From: Anoplolepis gracilipes
Lineage: Eukaryota > Arthropoda > Insecta > Hymenoptera > Formicidae
Length of the DNA stretch: 64,000 nt
Assembly: GCF_047496725.1 (NCBI RefSeq)
Contig: NC_132975.1
Span: 12,593,501-12,657,500, forward strand
Direction of reading: 5' to 3'
Below the pieces are notes generated by a model that saw only the letters and a program-made list of their open reading frames with translations, did not search any database and was not told the origin of the DNA. Shown here piece after piece: positions 12,973 to 25,498 of this stretch (the first letter of the stretch is position 1; each line of letters opens with the position of its first letter). Made by a program: the position numbers and the translations under genes.

Positions 12973-13634
12973 AACGAAACTACATCTTGTAGATCGAATT
13001 TCTAATAAGCGTTAAAATGCTGATTGTTGTTTAGTTGAAGAAAAATTTGCACATAAAAAAAATTAAAAACACGACGAAAACTGTTTTGCGATACCACTTA
13101 CCATTCTCTTCTCACGTGCGTTGCACGCATTCGCAAGTGCGTATGTGCGTGTTCATCGAGTAAGAATAAATACAGGGTTCTCTAGAGGTAAATCAATAAT
13201 CCGTATTCAATGTTTTTTAAATGAGGTCGAACTCCTCGTCAATTCTTCTCTTTTTCCGCAAGAGTTTTGTTTGAACATAATACATTTTCCGCGCTCGCGT
13301 CTTGCATTTTTAAACTAATAATTCGCATAATTCGCTGCTATTGCGCTGCAACGTCGAGAGAAAAAGGAAACAAATTTTATAAATTTTCTTCTCTGTTTGA
13401 CTCTTATCGAGATGTATTTTGATGTATAGTTACAATTGTATTTATACAGTTCGATAGCAAAAAGATATTTAATGATCAATCGATATCGATCAATTGCGTA
13501 CAATGCATTTTCGTAATAAAGTTTCCATCTTTACCTAGAAATTGTCTCGCAATTTCGTTTCAATTGAAAGAAAACACAACGTCAACCGATACTCAATGTT
13601 TTATAAACCATAGAAGAGTTTATTTCTTACGAAA
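12973..13634. other. OR-4 3' flank and upstream region of dead gene OR-5
   Basis: No exon. Bases 13040-13200 hold the conserved clade II 3' flank. Bases about 13465-13505 (GATATTTAATGATCAATCGA and following) look like the AT-rich receptor upstream element, here serving the pseudogene OR-5. The same layout recurs after OR-6 to OR-10. Confidence 0.5.
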
Positions 13635-15194
13635 ATGACGATTACGACCACAGTGTGCTTCTCTATAAGCTTGTTCTTCGGAATTTATTTAATATTTGGC
13701 CTGATGTATTGTACATCACTCTGCGTAGATTCTTCTGGTTCACGATTCTGGTTAACTATTGCACAGATCTTTCAGTATTTACTGTCAATATTGCACTTTT
13801 GCACCAATCATCTGGACTTGGTGGACAAGCTCAACTCCTATTTAATCTATAACTTGTTATTCTTCAAGATCGTCTTCTGGATCAATCATCGGTAAGTCAA
13901 TCTTATTATTTATATTTAAAATACAGTTTGTTATTATTATTGTAAGTATAATATTAAAAGATATTTGTGCAACATTAATTGCTATCAAATACTATAAATC
14001 CGTATCAATAAAAAATATAATAGTACTTTAAAATATATTCGATTTCCGATAACGTTATCGCCAGAATATTGAAGAGATATTTAAAATAAAAATTGCCCAT
14101 ACATAGCAAAAGTTAAATTATTAATAAACCAATCAATATGTTGAATAGTTAAATACTTGATTTAAATTATAAATGATAGAAGCCTTAACGCTGATCGTTG
14201 AGGTTTCTATCATTTTTAATTTTAATCAAGTATTATAATCGTAAATACAGTAATTTTTGTCGAATTTTTAATAATATTATTTTAAATATGTTGAAGAGAG
14301 AGAGATTTTCAAAAAATGTGACAGTAATATTTCACAGTTTAAAAAATAAAGATAGAAACCTGCAAAGATTTAAAGAGCATTAATATAAATAATGCAGTCC
14401 AATGCTTTTGCGAACTTAATGAAGTTCTACTTACATCCTATCATGAATTTCGAAGCGTTTACTTTCTACTTTGCCGAGAAATATCTGACAATGAATACCA
14501 AAGTCAATGTGTGATGTTAACTTAATTTTGATCCTACTTCATTTTAAAGTCATTTACTAACGTTTCAGTTCTGCAACAAGTGACATTTAATTAATCACTT
14601 CTACGAACACGATCTCTCTCAGTAATCACACACTCGCGCACATATATATACCCACACACACACATACATTATTTAAATTTTTATACTTAAATTAATTAAA
14701 TCGACATTCTGCTGTGATATACGAGCTTAATGAAAGCTATCAGTTTTCAATTTTATATGTTATAACCTTTTTCAATTTAATTTGTTCTTTCACGCTTTAC
14801 GTGTTTATATTAAAAATAATAAACTTCTCTGTTTTATGTAGCTTTTTCAGCCATACAAATTTGTTTAATACAATATCCTTTTGTGAAGAAAAGCCGAACA
14901 GTTTTGCAAAATCGATTACCAACTATGATCAAGAAGATTATGGATCTATCGTTGGAATGTTTCAGTGTAAGTTCTTACTAATTTATTACATTATTTTGCG
15001 CGTTATTGTTACTTATCGCGACAATATACTTATTGTGTCTTAGCAATAAAACATGATTCCGTAAATCTATATGTCGAATCTTAATTGTCGCATTTACATA
15101 CATGTGTTATCTTTGTCTACTCCAGGATTATTATTATTATTATTATAGATTGTGAAGACATTTTATCTGTACTATACTACTAGTCATGTCTTGA
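13635..15194 (+). pseudogene. OR-5psi (fossil B, first copy): decayed clade I-like odorant receptor
   Basis: Exon 1 (13635-13891) has exactly the family length of 257 nt and a good donor, but its middle lies in another frame: the LRNLFNIWPD and RRFFWFT part needs a frame different from the start and from the following AQIFQYLLSILHF and FFKIVFWINHR part. Two shifts cancel, so the exon is still open. Exon 2 and most of exon 3 are missing; a trace of the exon-3 end sits near 13925-13940. An exon-4 relic is 14398-14503 (NFEAFTFYFAEKYL), an exon-5 relic about 14869-14970 with a GTAAGT donor, and an exon-6 relic 15149-15194. The exon-1 residues are closest to OR-2. This is the best preserved of six copies of this fossil in the window. 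Confidence 0.8.
14152..14234. repeat. Long imperfect inverted repeat (hairpin), 39-base arms
   Basis: Arms 14152-14190 and 14196-14234 are separated by a 5-base loop (CTGAT). Only four positions differ between one arm and the reverse complement of the other, and two of these would be G-U pairs in RNA. It lies in the degraded intron space of OR-5psi. It could be a short foldback element, a small RNA precursor or a local foldback duplication. No copy was noticed in the corresponding place of the other units. Confidence 0.85.
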
Positions 15195-15660
15195 AAAGGA
15201 AGTTAATAATGTTCACTTTTCATCACGTTATTCTGTACATTTTCGCGTTTAGTCTTTCCCATTTTAATATTTTATTCCTTTTTGATTGCGTATATATTAT
15301 TTGTCGTCAGTCATATATTTCATACACCTCGCTAACTATGCTTTTACTAGTGTATTGTAGGTTATCCTATTTGTTATTTCTTCTTAGCTCCTTCAGCCAT
15401 CTGTAAATATAATAATAATGTAATAATAGATATTTTCATTATTTGCACTATTCCTCTTCCCCGCTCTAACATCAATCTTAATACATTCATTTCCTATTTC
15501 TTCCTATTCCCACTCACGTATAGTTTCTGCATGTTTTCTTTATTCCTTTCCCCTCATGTTATTCACCCATTGCACACTACCCTACTCAACTTATTCTTAA
15601 CCGTATGTTCTTGAGATATCTCGGTCTCTATTTAACTTAATTCATACTATTCTATTATAC

Positions 15661-15850
15661 CTTGACGATTTCAACCTTCTTCTAGTTTCCTGCTCCTGTA
15701 CTTTTCTGTTGTTTTTCTTCTAATTCCTTTTCCATTGCTAATTCATGTTTTCTTTTATTCTCTCTGCTGTCTTTATCACATATCACTTTTTTCAATAGAA
15801 ATTCTTCCTTTTTAGATTCTCTGCAATTATAATAAAATCTATTACAAATA
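15661..15850 (-). pseudogene. Purine-rich minus-strand fossil, copy 1
   Basis: Read on the minus strand, this gives a Lys/Glu-rich stretch (KKEEFLLKKVICDKDSRENK, then KRKHELAMEKELEEKQQKS) preceded by a TTGCAG acceptor-like site. The pattern suggests a charged coiled-coil segment. The same segment, differently decayed, occurs near 22.1-22.4, 28.8-29.06, 35.69-35.95 and 42.69-42.93 kb. The family is not recognised. It might come from a host gene or from a mobile-element protein, or be biased sequence that only looks coding. Confidence 0.4.
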
Positions 15851-16089
15851 ATATTAATTATTTTTTTACGTTGACTAAATAAAAAAAGATTTGACAAGTC
15901 TCATACATCTTATTGCAATTTTAATATATATTAAAACAAGACTGACTATTTGCTTTATAATTAAATTAGAGATTTAAAATAGAAAAAATGAAGTATGAAT
16001 TAAGTTAATAGTTTATAGAAAAGAGAAACACATTTTGAAATAAGAGAAAAAGTTATACAAATATATATATATATATTAAGAATAAAACG

Positions 16090-16360
16090 AATATACACAA
16101 TATATATTTTCTTAAACAAATAATAGTAAATAATTTCAATTTATTTAAAAAAAATGAATAAAACATTCGATAAAACACGTTATTTTTTAGAATATTATTT
16201 AATTAATATTTTTAATCTTTTCGTTACTTTTATTATTAACGTTACTTTTACATATAACTTATTTACATATAACGAATTCACATTTTATCATACTAATCAA
16301 ACAACATTGCTGCAAAATAGAATCTTTAGCCTCTTATATATCTCCGTCTTGTTTTGAATG
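16090..16360 (+). pseudogene. Fossil C, first copy: decayed OR intron 5 and exon 6
   Basis: TTAGAATATTATTTAATTAA through ACATTGCTGCAAAATAGAATCTTTAGCCTCTTATA matches the better preserved copies near 22.95-23.12 and 29.66-29.82 kb, where an AG-bounded exon-6 relic can be read. Here the acceptor is ruined (GCAAAATAG). No exon 5 is visible in this copy. Confidence 0.5.
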
Positions 16361-16859
16361 AGAATAAAACAAAATTGCATTTTATACGTTACGCTTCTAA
16401 CAAGTATTAAGAAAGTTTAACTAACAATTTGATTCTAAGAAATTTGCATATATGTAAAAGATTGATGAAAACCATTCGAATGTTACTTTCTATTCTTGTT
16501 ATTGTACGTGTATAAAGACAAGAATAAACTCTAATGAAAAAATCAATAACTCCAAATATATAAAATTTTGTTAAATAACATCGAATAAAGCAAGCTTTTC
16601 TCTCTCGCTCTCGCGTTATTTTCTTCTGCTCTAAATTCCACTTTTATTTGGACATTATATAGTTTCTACGCGCACAGCTCTTTACTTCGTTACTGTATCA
16701 CAGAATTGCAGAAACTGATAGAGGAAGATAAAAAAAGACAGACAAGAAAGCCAAAGCTCGTTCTCAAATTATAACATATTTTTCTATTTCTCTTTCAATC
16801 ATAAATGACATTTTCTGTTTTCTTTGAGCACACGCAATTTTTAAAGATTGAAAATTTTC

Positions 16860-17130
16860 TTACAGTCACCGAAGTATAATGTTCGAGATAAGCTTGCATA
16901 TGTTTCTTGAATTTTTAAAGGAAATAACGCACTGTACTACATCATCGACTGGAGGGAGAGATAGAGATAGAGAGAGGAAAGATTCCTCACCCCCGGAAAC
17001 TTTTTTTTATTGATGTGTAACAAAGACATATGTACTATGAAGGCTTTGCGATCAAAATATTTAATAAGCAGTTGTTCCAGGAGAGATCAAGGTATGTTCT
17101 GTACATCTTCCTTTTTAAGCTTCCAGTCTG
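16860..17130 (+). promoter_or_regulatory. Upstream region of OR-6psi
   Basis: The distal element (TTACAGTCACCGAAGTATAA, then TTTTTAAAGGAAATAACGCA), a GA tract, AATATTTAATAAGCAGTTG from 17056, and TTCCAGTCTGTAC from 17121. The order and spacing are the same as before the live clade II genes, although the gene that follows is broken. Confidence 0.5.
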
Positions 17131-17252
17131 TACAAAAGTTTCATTTACATACGATCGATTGGACGTATCTCTGATAATGTTTAAAATTATTGTCATAACG
17201 AAATTAGGGTATCAATATTAAAAAAATTTAAAAGAGCAATAATAAAAGAAAT

Positions 17253-20194
17253 ATGAAAAATAATAAAAAATATAATTAGCCATACAATAGAAATTTGCCT
17301 TCGAATTTTCGGCATCTGGCCGGACTCGTCATACATTTTGTTACGCAGAATTTTCTGGATTTTCATTGCGCTTACAGTCGAGCAAATTTTATAATATCAA
17401 TATATTATAATACATTTTAATTCTTTCGAGTTGTTCGAGATGATGGACATATTAGGTGGAACAATGGCATATACGATAGTGTTAATTAAAATTGTCAATT
17501 TATGGTATAAACAGCGGTGAGATATACAATAATATATTGTAATATACAACATTAGTAAAAAATAATTATCTTATTGTTAGATTGTAACTCTTACATAATA
17601 GTGTATTAACTTTTTATATATTGCAACGTTTACCGCTTAATATTTTGTCATTAAAGTAACCTGTTTGACAATTATAAATATAAATAATATAATATAAAAT
17701 TAAATAAATATAAATAATATAAATATTTAATAAATTCTTCGTTAATTTACACAAAGTTTTATTGTAATCATTTTCATAATTATAACCATTGAAATCCATA
17801 GGACATTTAATAAGATACTAACGATGATGGCGATTGATTGGGAAAAGTGTTCCAACTCGGAACTCAGTATGTTCACGATGACATGGAATGCCAAGATGTC
17901 CAGACGTTTCGCTAACTTGACACTGATCCTTTATTCGATGGCCGCAATTTTTCACAGTAGCCATATTGTTGTAAAACACACAGACGTTAACAAAACTTCC
18001 AATACTTCCACGCGACCGCTTGTTATGAGTATGAACTTACCATTCGACTTCAATCGAACATACGTATACGAATTGATCATAATTATTCAGTTTATTCACT
18101 TAATGTTATGCACCTGTGCAACCGGTATTGTTTTACTGATAAATTTGGTGAGTCTCATTATCTAATAATTACTATTGCTTTAGTATTACGTGTTTATAAA
18201 TATTTTATTAATTAGATTCAATTAATAATAGACAATGTACAGAGTGATTTATAAATGCACGGAATATTATAGAATGAATATACTATAGAATATAGTACAG
18301 AAATAAAAAATATTACTAAAATAGTTGCATATATATATATATATATATATAATACATATATAAAATAGATTCTGAAGATTATGAAAGATTATAGAAAATA
18401 TCCAATTTTATTTCCTACTTCTTACAATTCAAATATTTTTAAATAATTTCTTTCTTGAAATCGGTAAGACAAGTGACTCATAATATGATTAGCACAATTT
18501 GCTGACTTAAATTTATTAAATTTTTATTTTTTTAAATCATTTAAAATCTATTATGTGTACATCACAAATTAATAAAATTCATAATTTGAAAGAAAAGACA
18601 TGAAATAATCTCGAAACAATTTCAATGTCTGGAATTTTCAAATGAGTGAAAGATTTAATATTGAAATATGCTATAACATATATAAACAGCTATATTGTAT
18701 GTAATCACACAAAACAAAGACGAATTTTTTTTATTTTCTACAATTTAGAAACAATATGCATATTATGTATCTTCGGATAAGATTTTTTAACTTATTTTAA
18801 TGTGCACATTTGTCTTACTGTTGCTACGCATTTATAAATCACTTTGTGTGTTTGTATATATGCAGATAAATCCCGTGAAAAATAAATAATAAAATAAAAT
18901 AATTTAAAATTATATATACTTTATAATCGTATACTTTAGATACTGCATTTAAGTAGTCAAATCGATATCCTTTGCGGATGGTTAACGGAAATTTTTCCAA
19001 TAAAAAAAAAGAACAATCCAAACATCTTTATGATAAAAAAAAAGATAGAGAAACATCAGTAAATCATCACTTTTTCAGGGCATATTGAAAATCTCTATTC
19101 GAATATCGCATTGGCGCTATTTGTGTCAGATACTTAAATTATCTGCTGCTTGGGTTTTGTGATAGTTGTGGTAAACAACACTTTCATTTTGCGCGACAAT
19201 TTTACGATAAAGAAAAGCACAAAAGGCTTGTAAAAATAAATCTGTAATATAAAATTATTTTTCAAACAATTAAATTATTCATAATTTTTTTGTTTTCTGA
19301 TTGCTATTGACTATTGTCTTAATATTTCAGTCAATTGGAACGCCCGGTGCCATAAAAATTATAATAAGAACACTCTTATTTTATTTTGTTGTGAATATGG
19401 AAGCTTTTGCGTACTGTTTTGCTGGAGAATATTTAAGTAATAAGGTTAAACTTTATAACAAATATTATGCTGTGATATGATGAATGAATTAATTATATAC
19501 TTTTGAAAATTATTAAGATTTTTTGTATTTTATTAATTTTTCAATAGAGTAAGAATATTGGAGATGCTGCGTATAATTCATTTTAGTACGAATCAAATTC
19601 CAAAAATAATCGAATTATATTGTTGCTGATAATAAAGTCACAAAAGCAATTAACTATTACAATTGAAAAAGTCGTGAATTTGTCTTTGGAACGATTTAGC
19701 AGTGTAAGTATAAATACATATATATTTATCTTTACTTTTTACAGATCTTTTAGATTGATATATTCTTTCACACAGCGACAAAAAATAACATTATCTTTCT
19801 TAAAATATATAAATATTATTTTTTATTTAATATAATTAATTAAATTTCGTAATGTATATGTGTATGTATTTATCTGTATTACTTGATTTTACAAATTTTA
19901 TATTTTTTTGTTAAATAACAAAACAGTCTTCAGACAAAATATGTATATTTGTAGCACATTTCATACATTTTAAATAGATTGTATTACTTGTTATATTATA
20001 CATTATTATATATTATATTATACGTTATATTATAAAAAAACACTCATAAAAAGATGCACAAGCATTAAATTTAAACATTAATATTTTATATTTTTTCGAT
20101 AAATGCATAACTTCATAATAATTAAAAACATTTTTTATTGTAGATTGTAAAAGCTTCAGCCTCATATATTTCAGTTCTACTTGCGATGAGTTAA
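17253..20194 (+). pseudogene. OR-6psi: clade II odorant receptor pseudogene, full length
   Basis: All six exons are present: 17253-17516, 17802-18147, 18940-19170, 19331-19444, 19548-19703 and 20144-20194. Lesions: the ATG is out of frame with the exon-1 body; exon 1 has TAA where relatives have CAA (EQIL-stop-YQY); exon 2 lacks two codons near its end but stays in frame; exon 3 has TAG where OR-8 and OR-9 have GGT (LGGQ) and OR-7 has AGT at the adjacent codon, TAA in the KKHQ segment (CAA to TAA), and a one-base loss in SDTLII; exon 5 has TAG replacing the Trp of SFWYE. Exons 4 and 6 are intact. Splice sites are all still GT-AG. The number of hits indicates loss some time ago. Its closest relatives are OR-7 to OR-9. 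Confidence 0.92.
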
Positions 20195-20863
20195 AACAAT
20201 TAATTCTTGTACATCAAGTCTTTTCTAATAAATGTTGCAAGTTAATTGCTGTTTAATAAAAAAAAATTTGCACATAAAAACATTAAAGATATGACGAAAA
20301 TTGTTCTGCGATAATATTGACTCTTCTTTTCTCACATACGTCGCACGTATTTATACGCACGCCCGCGTTTTCATCGAATAAGAATAAGTTCGGGATTGTC
20401 TAAAAGTAAAATGAATTGCGATACTTAACGTCTATTAAATGAACACGAATTATCCGTCGATCTCCTCTTATTTTTTCAAAGGAGTTTTATTCGAACATTA
20501 TGCCTACATTTTCTGCGCGCGCGTTTTGCATTTTTAAATTAATAATTCGTTTAATTCGCTACTATTGCATTGCAGCGCTGAAAAAGGGGAAAAAAATAAA
20601 GCAAAAAAATGATTTTATAAACCTTCTTCTCTTTCATTGAAAAAAGTAATTACAGATGTTTGTACATTGCAACCGTATTTGATCGCTCGGTAGTAAAATA
20701 ATTTTTAATTATCAATCGATCTCGGTAAATGGCGCTTACGATGCGCTTTTGTATTGACGATGTTCTAATTTTTAGTTGCTTCGCAATAATGTTTCAATCG
20801 AAAAAATACAAAGGTGGCCGATACTCGTTGTTTTATAAACCGTAAAAAGGTTTATTTTTTAAA
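20195..20863. other. OR-6psi 3' flank and fossil B upstream region
   Basis: The conserved clade II 3' flank (GACGAAAATTGTTCTGCGAT near 20293) is followed by decayed upstream sequence of fossil B (TTTTTAATTATCAATCGATC near 20701). No exon is seen. Confidence 0.5.
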
Positions 20864-21675
20864 ATGACAGCTATGAGTTTCTTTGTAATGTTTGTTCTTC
20901 GCATCTTTGTTATCTGGCTCAACATATCGTGAATCGCTCGGCGATTCTCAGATTCTTCTGGTTTGCAATGTCACTCATTGTACAGATCTGTCAGTATATT
21001 TACTGTCATACTTACAGCGATACACTTTTGAACGGATTATCTTACAGATTTGATGGACAATCTGAGCTTCTTTGACCTATAGCTTGATATTCTTCAAAAT
21101 GTCTTTTGGGACAATCAATGATGTAAGTCAGTCTTATTATTCATATTTAAAATACTCTTCTTCACGCGCTCTATTATGATATACTTTTCAATTAAATTTT
21201 TTTTTTGCTTTATATGTTTAGATAAAAAAATAATAAAATTTTTTCTTTCATTTAGCAGACCTTTACAGCGAGCATATAGGAGCATGTTATTTACAAATTC
21301 CTTTGGTATGTACAATAAGCATATGAACAAAAGCCGAATGGTATCGTTTTGAGATCGTAAAAACAATTAGTGATTACGATTAAGAAGATTATGGATTATC
21401 ATTTGGACGCTCTATCAGCAAGATGGAACGTAAGTAAAATGTAAACTTTTACCAATGTGTTACATTACATACATTTGCGCATAATTATTACTGTCGCTAA
21501 TATATTTATTGTATTATTATCAATAGAATATCATTTATAAAACATCATTCTATAAATCTATATGTCGAATCTTCATGTCATATTTATATACATGTATTAA
21601 TTTTCTTCAGGATTATTGTCATTTTATAAAGACGTCGACATTTTTTTTATATATCTGTATTAAGGGCTCGTCTTG
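20864..21675 (+). pseudogene. Fossil B, second copy: exon 1, 5 and 6 relics
   Basis: The exon-1 relic starts at ATG 20864 and runs to about 21122, with an in-frame TGA soon after ATCTGGCTCAACATATCG and several indels. The exon-5 relic is about 21330-21429 (TTGAGATCGTAAAAACAATT, with a stop in the RSQKQ segment). The exon-6 relic is about 21614-21675. Exons 2-4 are gone, as in the other later copies, so most of the decay came before unit amplification. Confidence 0.7.
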
Positions 21676-22109
21676 AAAAAAAAATTATGTTTAGTATGAA
21701 AAAAATATATTTAAACAGCATTTAGAAATTGACTAAAGGACAATATACTTATGTCTTTAACAATAATTTATATAATTTTTTTTATATATACATGTCATTA
21801 TTCATCGCGTTACTTTGCATGCTTTCGCTCCCATCGCTTTTATTCTATCTTATTCTATTTTATTATTTCCTAATTGTATATATATATGTTATTTGTCGCT
21901 AGTCATATATTACGCGGATTTTACTAACTAGTGTATTCTATTATTTATCCTATTTACAATTTAACCTTTATCCATCAATCTTTAATCGATATTTGGTTTC
22001 TTTATATTTCTCTCTTTCCCCTACTTCAATATCCTTCCCTATATATTTAAATTTCTTATTCCTTCTCACATATTCCCTACATGTCTCCTTTATTCTTTTT
22101 TCTTCATGT

Positions 22110-22400
22110 TATTCATTGACCTTTACACAACTTATTCTACATATTCTTGACTGCAACGTTCGTCAGATATCTCGATATTCCTCTATTTGCCTTAATAATC
22201 CGTATTTTTGTACCTTTATTTCTTCATTATTCTTCCTTTCTTCTTCATTTTCCTATCTCTGTTCTATTGTCTGTCGTTTTTCCCCTAATTCCTTTGCCAT
22301 TCTTAATTCATGTTTTCTTTTACTCTCTTTCTCTCGTTCTCTCCCTCTCCTTTATCATATGTTATTTGTTTAAATAGAAATTTTTTCTTTTTAGATGAAA
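22110..22400 (-). pseudogene. Purine-rich minus-strand fossil, copy 2
   Basis: The minus strand keeps an ATTACAG acceptor-like site and a Lys/Arg/Glu-rich reading (RKHELRMAKELGEKRQ-like) with stops. It is homologous in position and sequence to 15661-15850. Plus-strand open frames here (Phe/Ser/Leu-rich) are shadows of the pyrimidine-rich strand. Confidence 0.4.
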
Positions 22401-22777
22401 GATTTCTGTAATTAAAATCTATTATAAACAATATCAATTATTTTTTTACGTTGATTAGTAAATAAATAAGAAATTTGATAAATTACATATCTTATTGCAA
22501 TTTTAATGTATATTAAAGCAAGACTGTGCATTTGCTCTACAATTAACTCAGTGATTAAAAAAAAAATAAGTTATAATAAAAGAAACATTTTTAGAATATA
22601 AGAGAAAAATGTATACACATATATATATATAATAAGAAAAAAATATACACAATATATTTTTCTGAAAAAATAATTCTAATTCTAAGGAAATAATTTTAAC
22701 TCTCTTCCTTAAAAAAATTAATTCGCGTCTATCTATCAATTATTGGATTCACATTTGACCTACATACTTTCTTATAG

Positions 22778-23117
22778 AAGCACAGTCATATCTTTTTATA
22801 GTACGATAATATCAAAAATATTCAGATTATATTGTCTCTGATGATAAAATCATAAAAAGCCAATTTACTCTTATATCTGAAAAGTTATAGATTTGTCTCA
22901 AAGATTTAGTTACGAAGTTTTTTCATTTACTTTTTATATACGCAAACTTTGATAAAACATTATCTTTTTAGAATATTATTCAATTAATAGTTTTAATTTG
23001 TTCATAGCATTTATTATAAATGCTTTTTATGAATTTACATTTTAATATTATAATTAGATAACATTGTTGCAGATTATAAAACCTTGAGCCTTTTATACAT
23101 CTCTCTATTCAATACAA
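22778..23117 (+). pseudogene. Fossil C, second copy: OR exon 5 and exon 6 relics
   Basis: After a CTTATAG acceptor, 22778-22910 aligns with the exon-5 core of the array (SRIILLLIMRSQKQLTITIG region, here with indels: CAGATTATATTGTCTCTGAT then ATAAAATCATAAAAAGCCAA). The exon-6 relic begins at 23073 after GCAG and reads I-I-K-P-stop. A different dead receptor from fossil B, it sits just upstream of OR-7's promoter. Confidence 0.65.
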
Positions 23118-23828
23118 ATGAAACAAAACTTGCATCTTACAAAAATCGCATTTCTATAAGTAAAAAACTTAGACTAAGAATCTAATTGTAGAAGTTTGCG
23201 TTAAAATTAAGATTGTTGAAAATCGAATTCTAATAATACTTTCTTTTCTTTCATTGTACATGTATAGAGACAAGGATAAACTAAAAAAAAAATCAGCAAC
23301 TAAAATATGTAAAGTTTTGTCAAACAATATTGAATACAATAAATTTATTGGTTTTCTCTCTCGTTCTCACAGTATATATGTCTGCTTCACTTTTATTTGG
23401 ACATCTTTTCTACGCGCATATTGTTTACATTTTAACTGCATTATATCATTACGTATTACAGAATTAAAGAAACCCAAACGGAAAGATAGAAAAAAATCAA
23501 GAAAGAGCCAACATTCCTTCTCCGATAACAAATACTTTTTTAGTCTCCTACTTTTTTCAGTTATAAATATATGATAGGCATTATCTGTTTTCTTTAAGCA
23601 CACGCAATTTTTACAAAGACTGAAAATTTTCTTACAGTCACCGAAGTATAAGGTTCGGTGTAAACTTGCATATGCTCCTTGAATTTTTAAAGGAAATAAC
23701 GCACTGCACTACATCATCGACTCGAGAGAGAGATAGAGATAGAGAGAGGAAAGGTCGGTCATTCCCGGAAACTTTTTTTTATTGATGTGTAACAACAAAC
23801 ATATGTAATCCGTGCGCTTTGCGATCAA

Positions 23829-23900
23829 AATATTTAATAAGCTGTTGCTCGAAGGGGAGGATACGTTCTGTACATCTTCCTTTTCAAGCTTCCAGTCTAT
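23829..23900 (+). promoter_or_regulatory. Probable promoter of OR-7
   Basis: AATATTTAATAAGCTGTTGC from 23829 and TTCCAGTCTATAC from 23890. The distal element is at about 23635-23700 and a GA tract at 23725-23748. Confidence 0.5.
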
Positions 23901-24026
23901 ACAAAGGTGTAGTTTCGTTTACATCATACGATTGATTAGACGCATTTCTGATAATGTTTAAAATTGTCATAAGAAAATTGGTGTATTGATGTTAAAACAA
24001 TTTAAAAAATCAATAATAAAAGAAAT

Positions 24027-25450
24027 ATGAAAATAAAAAACATAATTAGCCAAGCAATAGAAATTTACCTTCGAATTTTCGGCATCTGGCCGGACTCGTC
24101 ATGCATTTTATTGCGCAGAATTTTCTGGATCATTGCGCTTGCAATCGAGCAAATTTTGCAATATCAATACATTATACTACATTTCTATTCTTTCGAGTTG
24201 TTCGAGATAATGGACCTATTAGGTGAAACAATGGCATATACGATAGTATTAATTAAAATTGTCATTTTATGGTATAAACAGCGGTGAGATATACAATAAT
24301 ATATTTTAATATACAACATTAGCAAATAATATTTATCTTATTATTAGAATGTAACACATACATAATAACTACCTTTCTATATATTACAACGTTTACCTTA
24401 ATAATTTGTCATTAAAGTAAGCTGTTTGACAATTATAAATATAAATAATATAATATAAAATTAAATAAATATAAATAATATAAATAATATAAATATTTAA
24501 TAAATTCTTCGTTAATTTATAGAACGCTTTATTGTGATCATTTTCATGATTATAATCATTTAAAACCTATCCGTAGAACATTTAATAAGATATTAGCAAT
24601 GATGGCTATTGATTGGGAAAAGTGTCCCAGCTCGGAAGTCAGTATGTTCACGATGACATGGAATGCCAAGCTGTCCCGACGTTTCGCTAACATGTCACTG
24701 ATCCTTTATTCGGTGGCTGTAATTTTTTACAGTAGCAATATTGTCGTGAAACACACATACGATAACAAAATTTCCAATACTTCCACGCGACCACTCGTTT
24801 TAAATATGAAGCTACCATTTGACTTCAATCGAACATATGTATACGAATTGACCATAATTATTCAGTTTATTCACTTAATGTTATGTTCCTGTGTAACCGG
24901 CATTTTAAATGCTTTATTGATAAATTTGGTGAGTTTCAGTATCCAATAAATTATTATTATTGTTATTATTATATGCTTATATTTTATTAATTTTATTTGA
25001 TTAATATAAAACAATGTACAGAGTGATTTATAAATGCAAATATTAGAAAATACAGGGAATGAGTATAGTATACAAAAATAGAAAATATTAAAATAATTGC
25101 ATGTATAATACGCACGTGGCATAGCTTCTGAAGATTATGAAAGATTAAAGAAAATGCTCAATTTTATTTTCTGCTCTTTGCAATTCAAACATTTTTAAAC
25201 AATTTTTTTTTAGATTGATAAGACAAGTTAACTCATTATATGATTTACAATTCCTTGAATTCCCTTAAATTTATTAAATCTTTATTTTTAAAGTCATTTA
25301 AAATCTATTATGTATGCATCACGAATTAATAAAATTCATAATTTGCAAGAAAATATATGAAATAAACTCGAGACAATTTGAATGTCTGGAATTTTTCAAT
25401 AAGTAAAGAATTCAATATTAAAGTATGCTATAGCATATATATATATACAT

Positions 25451-25498
<48 letters not shown>

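Noticed and set aside
21993..22377. Long plus-strand frames rich in Phe, Ser and Leu (also 28386-29097, 35608-35943, 48580-48893)
   Set aside because: They fall on the pyrimidine-rich strand of a decayed segment, are not conserved in frame between units, and look hydrophobic only because of base composition.
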